Shown in pieces: positions 12,630 through 24,556 of a stretch of DNA of 64,000 bases (its first letter is position 1; every line of letters begins with the position of its first letter). Below the pieces are notes generated by a model that had not been told where the DNA came from, ran no database searches, and saw nothing but the letters and a program-made list of their open reading frames with translations. The stretch spans positions 265,665,042 to 265,729,041 of the forward strand of contig NC_084795.1 in NCBI RefSeq assembly GCF_963169125.1. Direction: 5' to 3'. This DNA comes from Humulus lupulus (lineage: Eukaryota; Streptophyta; Magnoliopsida; Rosales; Cannabaceae). A program made the translations under genes and the position numbers.

Positions 12630-14895
12630 TGTAATGCCCCGAATTCTCCGATATGTTTAACGGCGTGAATAGTAGGCCGGGAGGGCCATACTTGCTTAAT
12701 TATGTTATTAATTGATAAAATGCATGTATATGTTGATTATATTATAATATGATGTGAAATGCATGCATGTGAGTCCATATTTCTAATTACAGGGGTGTGA
12801 TGATAATTTGGCCCGTTGAGGGTAATTTGTGTATTTGGGTGCGTGATGTGATTTGTGAATGAGATTCCATTATTATGGAGATATATTCGAGTTATTCGGC
12901 ATGAGACGATTATTTTTAGTGGATTAGCGGTTTTGTCATAACGGGGTCAATTTTGGGATAATAGAAATGTTCATTTGATGATAAATTGGGAATATTTGAG
13001 ATCAGGGTGAAATTATTGAGGTTTTGAATATAATGTCCCCGGGGGTGTTTTCGGGACCCCGAGCATTAGGTTTTATTTGAGGTTACTTAAGCTTGAAGTA
13101 GCTTATCAGATAGAACATACGATAGAAAACCTCTCGTTCCCCTTCGTTAGTTCATTTTCGCCACTCGGAGCATATTTGACGAAATCTTGAGTTCTAGGAG
13201 TCGGAATTGAGTGAGGATCGAGGCATAGCGATCCTAGGAAAGATTAGAAGCTTCTTAACCGAAGGATTCGACGGAAAACAACCTAATCGAAGGTAATCGA
13301 AGTTTAAGTTTTGAGTTTTTCCGAGTTTCTAAGCTTTGAATTGATTTTGTGAATTGTTGAGTTTTCGATCCGTTTGAACCTTGGGTTTTGAGGGTTTTAA
13401 TGCATGGGGAAGCTTGGGAACTTTGTTTTGATGATTGGGGAATGTTTGGGTATGATTTTGGAGGCTTTGGAGTGTTAAAAACGCGGTTGAGAATGGCCCA
13501 GCGTGAAGGGCCGCGGCCCTGTTCTTGGGGCGCCGCGGCCCTGCCTTGAAGAAGCAGGTGGAGAACTTGTGCTTGCTGGGCGCCGCGGCCCTTGCCTCAG
13601 AGAAGCCTGGGGGCCGCAGCCCTTGCCCTGTTTTCGCCCCGTTTGCTCGTTTTAACCCCAGGAACCTAGTTTTAGGCCTCGGGAGTGTCCTTACTACTTG
13701 GATTAGTTTGGATTGATCTCTTGGAGGCTAGATAATGGTTTGAGAACCCTTGATTATCATGATTATTGATGGTATCCCATATGTGTTGTGATTAGGTAAC
13801 CGCTAAAGGACTAAAAGCTAAATCGTTCTCAAGGGTCGTTCTTTTGTTCATTCTAGCTCGAATCAAAGGTAAGAAAACTGCGCCCCAAGTGTGACATGCA
13901 TGGATATTCATGAGGCATGTTGATTGTGTAAATATGGACATGGATTGAATATAGAATGCTTAGCATATCTTGCTCACTTGTACACGGCACTGACTCATTA
14001 GTCAGATTTGGCAAAGGTGCTAGTATCAACTGTGAAGCTGTGACTTATTAGTCAGGTTCGGCAGTGGTACTGGGCACTGGTCACATTGCGCTGACTCTTA
14101 GCGTGTTAACGCAAGCCAACAAAGATTAGATCTAATCGACTATCAACATTGAATGACTCAGAGAGCATTAATGCCAGCCCGACCTCGAGGGTTGGTGAAT
14201 GAAATAAGCGCTTGGAGGCTAGTGGCTTACCTAACAGCCACTCTCCCACTTGAAACAATGACATGCTTACCAGTCACTCAGTATGGTTTATCAGAACCTG
14301 TTGAAGGCAAGTGGCTTACCTAGCAGCCACTCTTCCATTTGAATTAGTGACTTGCTTGCCAGTCACTCAATATGGTTTATCAGGACCTCATGTGATATTC
14401 ACTCATTTGCTTGAAAGCTTTATGCTTAGTGTGATTATAATGATAATCATTTGATAATGTTTATATAAAGTGTTATGTTTTCTTGCTGGGCTTTGGCTCA
14501 TGGGTGCTATGTGGTGCAGGTAAAGGGAAAGAAAAGTTCACCTAGCCTTGAGTGGAGAGCTTAGGTGGTGATGTGTACATATGCGGCCGCTTGACCACCA
14601 CGGCCAAGGTGTTCTCAGAGGAACTAGGGGGTTTACCCTACTTTTGCCGCTTAGGTCGGTGGGATTGTAAATTTAAAACTGTAATGACCACTTTGTACTG
14701 AGAACAACTTGTAACTGTTTTGATTAGCTCTGCAGAGCAGTTTGTAATGAAAATCTCCATTTCCTTTTTATTGGTTTTGTACCTTAACCTGTTAATTACA
14801 CTTAGAGCACGTTTTTGACCAAAGGACTCGGGTAGCGAGTCAAATTTCCGGTCCACCGTTCATCGTAACTGTTCTGGGGTAACCAGGGCGTTACA
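12630..14895 (+). mobile_element. Solo LTR A (AGAAG target duplication)
   Basis: This 2266-bp segment starts TGTAATGCCCCG and ends GGGCGTTACA. AGAAG flanks it perfectly (12625-12629 and 14896-14900). It is non-coding. Landmarks shared with C, D, E and F are a GC palindrome module (13507-13520 is AGGGCCGCGGCCCT, a perfect 14-mer), TGACT-N4-AGTCA palindromes (13991 and 14041), and the block GGGTGCTATGTGGTGCAGG near 14500. The 10-bp inverted termini and layout suggest a Tekay/Del-like Ty3/gypsy LTR (inference). It is inserted at the 3' side of the MULE transposase. Confidence 0.88.
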
Positions 14896-14939
14896 AGAAG
14901 TACCTGAATTATACAAACACAGTGAAATCAATGCAATAC

Positions 14940-15958
14940 ATACATTTAAAGCCTAACATTACATGACTTCCTATTGTGCACACTACCACCACATCTGCTA
15001 CACTTACGTGGTTGCCCACACATTCCCCGTTCGAAGGAAAGTGTTTTGTCTTCGGCCTCCCTAATTTCTTCTTCTTGGGTCTTCCTACAAGATTTTTCTC
15101 TACTAGGACGCCGACAATGATATCTTTGATGTGTTCAGGAAGTACCTATTTATCCTTGTTACCACAAGGGTAAATCATTTCCTTATAAGTCTCCATCCAT
15201 GACTCAATTGAGTAGTAAGGGGAACACAATGAGTAGATGCTTGCGCTCCTTTTTCTAGCTGCAGCAAATGCTGGAGACACGGTATCCCAATGGTTTGGAA
15301 CATCCCACACAATCATGATTTTGTTGCCAAGTTCACCTCACCTCACCATCACCATCACCGTCAATAACAAGAAAATCATGATGACCAAGGACTTGGACAT
15401 CTAGGAAATTTTCTTTCACACCAATTGCCTTCAAATCTACCTCCATGAGGGGTGCTAACACACTTGCTTCTTTTGTTGCTTTTTCACGTCTATCAGCAAA
15501 CCATGTCTGAAGAGTGAAGCGTATGAATTCAACAAAAGTAGTAAATGGAAAGGTCCTTGCCTCCCTAGTTTATTGTTAAAATTTTCTGCGTAGTTGCTAG
15601 TCATGATGTTGTATCAATTTCCAGGAAACTAAGCACGAGTCCACCTTTCAATACCAATTCCCTGAAGATATTTAGCTATTGGAGGATCCATTACCTTAAT
15701 CTTTTCAAAGAACTTGTGAAATTATGGCTTTCAAAACACGTACGCTGCACACCAAATCATATCATGACTCTGGTCGGATTTGAATTTGACAACCACATTC
15801 ATACAGATGTGGTGGTAACAAGCACCATGGTAGGCATCTGGGAACACAACCTCCAAAGCATGAGTAATGCTAGCATGCCTGTCTGATATAAAATCTAGGT
15901 TGTCCACGCTCCCAATGGCTTCCTTCAATTTTCTCATGAAATAAGTCCAAGAGTTATG
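14940..15958 (-). pseudogene. MULE transposase, C-terminal half (broken)
   Basis: Read on the minus strand, the segment 15937-15731 gives NLDFISDRHASITHAL and VFPDAYHGACYHHICMN, the diagnostic core around the second catalytic Asp and the C...H motif of MuDR-type transposases. It continues with decayed matches (WFADRREKATKEASV) toward the C-terminus. There CSRCGGSVHNRKSC (about 14960-15010) forms a CX2CX4HX4C zinc knuckle, as in plant MULE transposases. Several stops and frameshifts interrupt it. It is cut at 15958 by LTR B. The first catalytic Asp region is absent from the window. The product would have excised and inserted the MULE. Confidence 0.82.
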
Positions 15959-18202
15959 TGTAACGCCCTACTACTCAGGGGCCGTTATGTTGTGCATTTT
16001 AAACAGTGTTAAACTCGCTAACTGAGTCATTTGGCCATAATCGTGTAACTAAATGTGATTAACGGTTTATGGTTAAAGATACAACGCTTCACTAAAATGT
16101 TTACTATATACATTGGGATCGCAAAATATATTTTTGAAGGTTAATTCCAATAAAATATTTACAACCAGCTGACCTAAGCTGCAAAATATGGTTAAACCCT
16201 AGTTCCTCTTTAAACCCTCGGCCATGCTGGTCGAGCAACCGCATATGTACACATCGTCACCTAAGCTCTCCAACTCAAGGATAGTCCAGCTTTCTTTTGC
16301 CTTTACTTGCACCACATAGCACCCGTGAGTCGAGGCTCAGCAAGAAAACTTAAACATGCTCATAAACAGGTAATAATATGTTACTAAATCACATAAGCAT
16401 GCCTAGCAGTAATAATCTTATTCATGCATGTAGGCAAGTACAAATCAATAATTGTGAAGTCCTGCGCTCGAAGTAGATGACTAATATGTCTCTCTATGAA
16501 TAGTTGACTAATAAGTCACTCTCTAAATAGATGATTGATAAGTATATCTCTGTACAGATGACTGATAAGTCTATCTCTGGGAATCCACTCCCTAAGCTAT
16601 GTGACGTTTCTGTCACCTAAGCCTTTTGGCCCTGACTCTATGTAACTAGCCTTTAGACTAGACAAGCGCTTTAGTTTTCTTCGACCTTGGGGTCGGTCAA
16701 GCATTTAATGCTTAGGTTGATTAGATCTAATCATTTCAGCTTGCGTTAAACACGCCAATACCATTCTTGACTCATAAGCTAATACCATACGACCAGTGCT
16801 CAGTACTACTGTCGATCTTGACTGATAAGTCACAACTTCACATTCAATACTGACACCATTTTCGTTCCCTGACTAATAAGTCAGTGCTTCCTCAATGAAA
16901 TGCAAATAGACATGTATCATATGTCAAATATTCAAATATAAGGCATTTAGTATGCTTAATCAATAATCAAGAGCATAATATAATCATGCACAATTACAGA
17001 GACTCAAGCTCTGGCAAATTCCATATTTCACCTTCATACCATGCCATAATCACATGTATCGCATGCATCATATGCATCACATACTGGGTGCATTTTTCTT
17101 ACCTTTGGTCCAAGCATAGGTTACCAATAAATGACCCTCAAGCACGATCCTGTTTCCAAGCCCCTAGCGATAACCTAGTCACAACCATAATATAAAACCT
17201 CATCAAAATGAGTAAATAAATACTTCCAGAGCCAAACCTAGCCTCCAGGACGTCGAATCCTACTCAACTAGATAGTAGGATCAATCCCATGCCCTTAGAA
17301 TTAAGTTCCCACGGCTAAAAACCAAATCTAGGCAAAAATGCACAAGCCGGTCGCGACCTGGCCCTTAGGGTCACAACTTGCCCTAAGTCAGAGAGCATTT
17401 GCCTGGGCTTCAGGGTGCGAGCTGCGACTTGGCCCCTCTTGGGTCGCAGCGCGCCCCCCAGGCAGAGCCCTCCTGGCTCCTGGCTTCATCCAAGTCGTGA
17501 CTTGCTAGAACAAGGTTGCAACTTGACCATGAAATCAGCCATTTCCTACATTTTTTCCCACTTAAAATCCTTCAAAAACCTACCCAAACAAATCCAAATC
17601 CCAAAATCAAAGCTCCTAAACATCCTAATTATCAAACACCAATGAAACTCAAGCTTCAATTCATTCAAAAACTCATCAAAACATAAAATCCAATCAAAGC
17701 TTAAAAACTTTAAAAACTTAGAACTTAAAACTTGGATTACCTCTTATTAAGTCATTTCCCAACTAAATCCACCGGCTAATAAGTTTCTAATCTTCCCTAG
17801 AATCAATATGCGTCAATCCTTGCTTGAATCTGAGTCTTAAAACTCGAGTTTCCTTCAAAAATGTGAATGGGTGTCGAAAAGGGAACGAGAGAGAGAGAGA
17901 GAGAACGTTCTGAACGTTCTTTTATAATTCTGACAGGTTACTTCGAGCTTAAGTACCCTCAAGCAAATCCTAATGCTCGGGGTCCCAAAAACGCCCCCCC
18001 CCCCCCCCCGGGGTAAAATAGTCAAAATTCCCAGAATTTCCCCTGATCTCACTAACTCCCAATTTATCACCAAATATTTATTCCCATTACCCAATATCCC
18101 AGTGTTGTGCTAAATACCCATCGACTCACTCCAAGTCAAGTATGGATCCCGTTGTGACTTTCCCACTGGCTTGCCTCCTAGGATCATCTCGTGTTGAGTA
18201 AC
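15959..18202 (-). mobile_element. LTR B, main part (5' end missing)
   Basis: Its 3' terminus on the minus strand is GGGCGTTACA at 15959. Family landmarks are visible in reverse: GCACCACATAGCACCCGTGAG near 16310, TGACT-N4-AGTCA words around 16503, 16818 and 16876, and a GC palindrome module at 17345-17525. A poly(C) run (about 17995-18011) occurs where sister LTRs read GGGGACGTT or similar. It is interrupted at 18202 by element C and resumes at 22486. Its first ~150 bp are missing at the junction with D. Confidence 0.8.
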
Positions 18203-21200
18203 TGTAATGCCCCAAAATCCTTAATGCAGTTTAATGGTTGGATTAGTAGGTCGGGAGGGCCATAATTGATTTATTATGCCATTAAATGATTATGTGCATG
18301 CTTATGTGAATTATATTATAATATGATGTTAAATGCATGCATGTGGATCCACATTTCATCATAGAGGCATTTTGGTAATTTGGCCCGTTGAGGGCATAAT
18401 TGTATATTTGTATGCATGTCGGTGATTTATTTTTGAGGCCACATTATAATGTGGATTTGTTTGAGCCATTCGTCATGAGACGATCTTTGAGTACAAATTA
18501 GCGGTTTGGTCATAATGGGATTAAGTTCGGCGCTCGGGGTGAGTCTCGGGATATTTTGGTGATTAGAGCGTTGCCGGGAATTAAAGGGTAACGGGATATG
18601 AATTATTGGCATTTGAGAATTTTGGGAACAATAGGAATTGGAGGATGTTATTTATGATTAACGAAATAGGCAGGAAAAAACAGTTTTACCCTTGGGAGCC
18701 TTTTGAAAACTTTATTTGACCTAGGGGCAAAAAGGTCTTTTCACCTTAAGATTGATTTAAGCCATTGAAGGCTGTGGAAGGTTAGCTAAAACAGAGCATA
18801 AAAACATCTCTCCTGTACATCTTTTTCTTTTAGAATTTTTTAATTGTTCTTGAGGATTCAAGCTAGGGAAGTGGATCTTGAGGGCTTAGTTGTTAGGAAA
18901 CTTATACATGATCTTTGTTTATTTTCATGTATATCTAATATTAAACAAATTAATACGAGATAGCCTAAAACATATTTCTAAAATTGAATTCAATGAGAAA
19001 CAAAGAATAGAATACTTACAGTATATGCAGCGGAATGAAAGAGTCATTCCTTCAGTTTCTCTAACTCTTGTATCCTCTCTGTCGCAAAGTATTATTAAGA
19101 AACTGAACCGATCTTCTATTTTCTTCACAGCCTTCCAATGTATCATTAGAATCACCTAGACTAGTGTGGGCAATTCTCAACACATGAGATAGATACAGAG
19201 TTAGAAAAGGACTTGTGTTTAGAGAGAATCTAAAACTATCAAAAAACCAGTGATTAAACTTATGTTTTGACTTCTCTCTAAGCACTCCTTTTATAGACTC
19301 AATTAGGCCATTTAATTTAATTAAAAAATTAATAAAATAATAGTTATTTTAAAGCCCTAGGTCGAAATTATCATGGGCTTTAGGCCCGTGAAATTTCCTA
19401 TTTGATTATAAGCCCATTGGACTTAAAAACAAGGCATGTATTATTTTCTATTGATTTAATTAATTAAATAATTATTTAAATCCTTTACCAAATTAATTAT
19501 TTATAATTTGAACCTTGATTTAAATTTATTTATTAATTTAGATACCAATTTATCTTAATTAATAAATCTGCCATAATTTCTCTTTTCTTCTCAAAATTAC
19601 ACAACTCTGTGAAACTATCCAAAATTGACCTGGTCAACTTTGATAATTCTAATTGATAATTAAATCAATTAATTGAGACTATCTAGATGATTTTATCCAA
19701 GGTACAATGGGGACCATGGGCCTATGAAATCAAGCTCCAATAAGTTATCATAAATCTAACAAATAAATTTTCTAACTTATTAATTCCTCGTGACTCCACT
19801 ATAGACTCAGAATTACACTCTTGAATTCATAGAACACTCTATAACAAATATAGATACGCTATTAATTATCCATTGTTACAACCATAATTTTCACCCAATC
19901 CTCTATAGATGGTCTACAATGAGATAGGACTAAAATATCGTTTTACCCCTCATTGTATTTTATCCTTAAAACACTTAGTTCCTTGTAAATGATATTTCAG
20001 TAAACTAATTTAATTACTAAAATGAGATCTCTATCATTTAACACCTTGAACCAAACGAAAAGGAAACCATCGTTTCACTTCTTCATCAGAAGCTATAGAT
20101 GTTCATATCTATGATTAACACTCCCACTCAATTATACTACCGAGTTCCCAAGATGTAAGTATGGGCTAGTCCGTAGGGTAAGCTGGTAACGAACAAGTCA
20201 AAGAACTCAAATAATACAATCAGTTAGAATACTAACCACTCAGAATTGAGATTGAATTGACCTATGGTCAACTATATGATATGACTAGAATAGATAATAA
20301 CGGTATGTTTACTTATCTTATCAACTGTCAATGTCGATCCTGTCCGATGTAACAAATACATCCGATCTTATCTACTTTGCTAATGTTCTGGAAAGAACAT
20401 AACAATGTAATGTGTAAGTAGATCATATCGTAGATTGGCAAGTCAGTGTAAATCTGGTGCACTGACTAATCATAGGACTAACTTATTTTGAACATATAAT
20501 CATATTTATATTCCACTGTGATTACGTCACTATAAATAAGATTAGCTATATGCTCAGGATTTAATAGAAGTTTATATTAAACAAATAATCATGAAAATAA
20601 AACATGTGAGCAAAGTGATTGACCAAGTCAAAAAATGATTTCTATTCTTTTATTGATAATAAAATGAGATCACAAAGAATTTGGTTTTAATTAGGGCATA
20701 AAACCTCAACAAGGATTGTGTTCCACCATTGAAGAGGATCCTAAACTGAGCTTGAGGTAAGTTTCTAGCCATGAAAACTCTAGCTTTGCCCTATTTTTGG
20801 TTTGGTTTTCAACTTGGTTTTCTATGTTGGTTAAAGGGAATTGATGGAAGTTTTTGGCTAGGGTTACTTGGGTTGTGATGCCTAGGACATGTGTAGATGG
20901 TTTTTAGGTTCATTTGGGACTTAAAATGAGGTTTGGAAGCTTTTGGTTCAGGTTGGAAATGGTGGAGTCGAAGGGGGAAAGTTTCAGGGCCATTCTGGCT
21001 TGGTGTAGCACTACAGCGCTACTCAGGGAGGATTCTAGTCTGTCTTGGGCACTGGGGCGCTAGAGGGGTAGCGTTACAGCGCTACCCTGTTCCATCAGAT
21101 TCTTGTTTTGGGCATTTTTAAGGGATTTTGGCTCGGGGTTTCAATTCCTAAGGCTCGGGATCGAATCTACTCACCGTTTGGGTACAATTCGTGGTCCCGG

Positions 21201-22480
21201 GAGTGAGGTTTAGGTCAAGACCCTTTCATTGTTGATTTTCATTAATGGAGGTTATAATTGGTTATGACTAGGTAATCGCTAAGGAATGAAAAGGTCGATC
21301 GTTCTCAAGGGTTGTTCTTTTACTATTTCTCGATCGAACCAGAGGTAAGAAAACTGCACCCCATATGTGACATGCATAGTTATTATTGAGGCATGTTGAG
21401 TGTTTAAATGTGGACATTGATTGTATATCAAATGCTTAGCAAATCTTGCTCACTTGTGCATGGCACTGACTAAATAGTCAGAATTGGCAATGGTGTCAGT
21501 ATTAACTGTGAAGCTGCGACTCACTAGTCAAGTTCGGCAGTAGCACTGAGCACTGGTCACCTGGTATTGACTAATAAGTCAAGAATGGTCTTAGCGTGTT
21601 TAACACAAGCTGACAAAGATTAGATCTAATCGACATCTGCATTGAATGACTCAAATGAGCATTAATGTTGGACCGACCTTAAGTTTGATGAAAACTAAAG
21701 GCGCTTGTCTAGCCTATGGCTAGTCACTTAGAGCCAGGGCCAGAGGGCCCAGGTAACTGCTTCATCACATGGCTAAGTGACTTACCCAACAGTCACTCAT
21801 TTGATTGGAGCCAGGTCCAGAAGGTCCAGGTGACTGGATTGTCACATGGCTGTGGGTGCTGAGCCCCGTAGTGACTTGCTCGTCAATCACTCATTATGGT
21901 TAAAAGAACCTCAAGTGTTAAATCACTCATCTGATTAGAGCTATACGCTCCTTCATGGTTAACGTAACCACAAAGTGATAGTCACTCATCTGTTCAGGGC
22001 TATAAGCTCTGTATGATTATCATGATCATCATTTGATATTATATACATGCAGTATTGAGTTTTCTTGCTGGGCTTTGGCTCATGGGTGCTATGTGGTGCA
22101 AGTAAAGGGAAATAAAAGCTCACCTAACCTTGAGTGGAGAGCTTAGGTGGTGATCTGTACATATGCGGTCGCTTGACCACCACAGCCAAGGAGTTCTCGA
22201 AGGAACTAGGGGATTTACCCTATGTTTGCCGCTTAGGTCGACGGGTTGTAAATTTTAAACTGTAATGACCATTTTGGATTGTAAATAACTTGTGAACATT
22301 TTTATGGGCCCATAAACAGTTTTATGTTTTAAATAAAATATATCATTTCCTTTTGATTGGTTTTTCACCTTAACCTATTAATAACGCTTAGATGAACGTT
22401 TATAACCAAAGAACTCGATTAGCGAGTTAGGCACGGTTCAAAGTTCACAGTAATTGTCTTGGAGTAACCAGGGCGTTATA
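18203..22480 (+). mobile_element. Solo LTR C (GTAAC target duplication), inserted in B
   Basis: It starts TGTAATGCCCC and ends GGGCGTTATA. GTAAC flanks it at 18198-18202 and 22481-22485, and B's sequence resumes after it, proving that C is younger than B. About 2.46 kb is its own sequence; the rest is the nested copia-type LTR at 18891-20711. Its palindrome module uses the word GTAGCGTTACAGCGCTAC (21068-21085). TTGACTAATAAGTCAA at 21567-21582 and TGACTAAATAGTCA at 21467-21480 are also present. Confidence 0.88.
18891..20711 (-). mobile_element. Copia-type long LTR nested in C
   Basis: This 1.82 kb segment reads TGTTGAGGTTTTATG ... TTTCCTAACA on the minus strand. A TATA-like box (CTATAAAAGG) lies near 19290 on the minus strand. 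It is homologous to 2168-3963. C's sequence is interrupted between TTGAGGGCTTAG and GGATTGTGTTCC, which are contiguous in sister LTR D. No clean 5-bp duplication was found. Open frames inside (18890-19159 and its antisense) are without domains and are taken as spurious. Confidence 0.75.
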
Positions 22481-22485
22481 GTAAC

Positions 22486-22603
22486 CCAAGCATAACCAAA
22501 TAATAATGAAGTACCACACTCATACCACATATATGTCAAATATACCCATAACAAGCCAAATTATGAAAATGACCCAATTAGACATAAATGGGCCCACTAC
22601 TTT
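22486..22603 (-). mobile_element. LTR B, remaining 5' part
   Basis: On the minus strand it reads from GTGGGCCCATTTATG through ATAATTTGGC and GGGTATATTTG up to the C insertion. It aligns with positions about 150-270 of element E. It ends abruptly at about 22603, where D begins in the opposite orientation. Confidence 0.65.
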
Positions 22604-24392
22604 CTTTGATAGCTGAGAAAAGTGATGGAAAAACAGAGTATACTTTAGAGTTCTCCCGTACCTTCTTTTCTTCATTTTTCTTTGTGGTTTTTGAGCCAAC
22701 TTTGAGAATTCTAGCTTGGGAAGCAAGCCTTGGGAGTTTAGGAGTGTGTTTCACCATTGAAGACCCTCATAAGCCAAGCTTTGGGTAAGTTTCTAACCAT
22801 GGTTTTCTCTGGTTTGCTCTGTTTTGGTTTTGTTTTGCAGCTGAGTTTTCTAGAATGAATTCATGGGTTTTGTTGGGAGTTTTGGCTAGGGTTCCCATGC
22901 TTGTGATGTTTGGGGTGTGTTAGAATGGTTTTTGGGTTCATTTGGCATCAAGAATAGGCTTTGGAAGATTGGAGATCGAGTTAGAAACGAAGGAGATGAA
23001 GAAGGTCGGTTCAGGGGTGTTTTGGACTGGAGGTAGCGCTACAGCACCCACCCTAGGGCGCTATAGCGCTCCTCAGGAGGCTTTTTGGCTTTTGGGAGGT
23101 TCTGAGTAGAGCGCTGTGGCGCTAGGGGTTGAGCGCTGTAGCGCTACCCTGTTCCTTCCAAACCCCGTTTTGAGTGTTTTTAAGGGTTTTTGACTTGGGG
23201 TTTCAATCCTTAAGGCCCGGGATCGAATCTACTCACCGTGTGGGCATGTTTCGAGGTCCCGAGAGTGGTGCTTAGGTTAAGACCCTATTATTGTGGATTC
23301 TCATTAATGGAGGTTATAATTGGTTGTGATTAGGTAACCGCTAAGGAACTAAAAGATCGATCGTTCTCAGGGGTCGTCTTTATCATACTTCTCGCTCGAA
23401 CTTGAGGTAAGAAAACAGTGTATGGATACAGTTGCACCCTGTACAGGTATATGACATGCATGGCTTGATATTAAAGCATGTTGGTTGATATATGTGAACG
23501 TGGATTGCATATTAGATGCTAATGAATGCTGATTACCTATTTAAGACACTGACTAGTCAGGGACCGACTCTAAAGTCGACGATTACGCATTGAATGACTC
23601 TATGGCATTAATGCGGGACCGACCCTAAGGTCGAAGAAATTATAAGCGCTTGCCTGGTCTACGACCAGATGTTTATAGCCAAGGTATACAACCCCGGTGA
23701 CCGTTAGTCACGTGGCTAAGGGACGTTGTCCATAGCTTCGACTCTAGAGTCGTGAGGAGGGTTATGTTGGTGACTAATCACCATGCACCTGTCCTGATCG
23801 AACATATGAAAGAATCACTTAACCGTTAAGCCCTGGTGACCGTATCGTCACATGGATAGAGGGAGCGATGCTCATTACTGTGACTTTTGGCTATTGTCAC
23901 CTATTCGTTGGACTGATAGTCCTGAATGGTTACTATGATCATTGTTGATATTATATCATGTTTTATTATGTTTTCTTGCTGGGCCTTGGCTCATGGGTGC
24001 TATGTGGTGCAGGTAAAGGAAAGTAAAAGCTTGGCCAGCCCTGAGTGGAGAGCTTGGGCGGTGTTGTGTACATACAGGGCCGCTTGACCGCCACGGTCAA
24101 GGAGTTCTCAGAGGGACTAGGGGTTTACCCTATTTTTGCCACTTAGGCCGGCGGGGATTGTAAATTTGGAACTGTAGCGACTCTTTTGTATTACGAACCA
24201 CTTGTAAATATTTTGAAAGGCTCATGAGCAGTTTATTTACTTAATGAAATGTACCCTTTCCTTTTTACTGGTTTTCTACCTTAACCTGATAATAACACTT
24301 AGATCACGTTTTTAACCAAAGGACTCGGGTAGCGGGTCAAATTTTCGGTTCACCGTTCACCGTAACTGTTCTGGGGTAACCAGGGCGTTACA
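22604..24392 (+). mobile_element. LTR D (5' end missing), head-to-head with B
   Basis: It ends GGGCGTTACA at 24392 and has all 3' landmarks (GGGTGCTATGTGGTGCAGG near 23995, CGCTTGACCGCCACGG near 24072). About 600 bp of the 5' part is absent: its first recognisable sequence is the ACAGAG...CTTCTTTT stretch near 22640. The palindrome module contains GCGCTATAGCGC (perfect, 23058-23069) and GAGCGCTGTAGCGCTACC near 23130. The flank after it is CAAAT, which does not match B's flank TTATG at 15954-15958, so B and D did not enter as one insertion. Confidence 0.75.
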
Positions 24393-24556
24393 CAAATGAA
24401 CATGGGAGCACTCCAAGTTCTACGATCTTCGCCTAAGTCCAATGGAGAACTCCGTCTACTGCTATCTTCAGTTCTACCTGGACGACTACTACTGGTCCAA
24501 GGTGTTTTCCAACCTTGTATTATGCGTTGCTCTTCATCTACTACTTGTACATGCAT
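24393..24556 (-). pseudogene. MULE transposase fragment between LTRs D and E
   Basis: A minus-strand open stretch (about 24556-24393) reads MHVQVVDEEQRIIQGWKTP and continues with Ser/Arg-rich sequence. It is not in a conserved motif, but its position between transposase parts on the same strand, and the perfect TGCAT duplication around E, place it in the linker upstream of the catalytic core. Confidence 0.5.

Noticed and set aside
18891..20711. Claiming a target duplication for the copia-type LTR
   Set aside because: Flanks TTAGT and AGGAT do not match; the insertion is supported only by interruption of the sister-LTR sequence.
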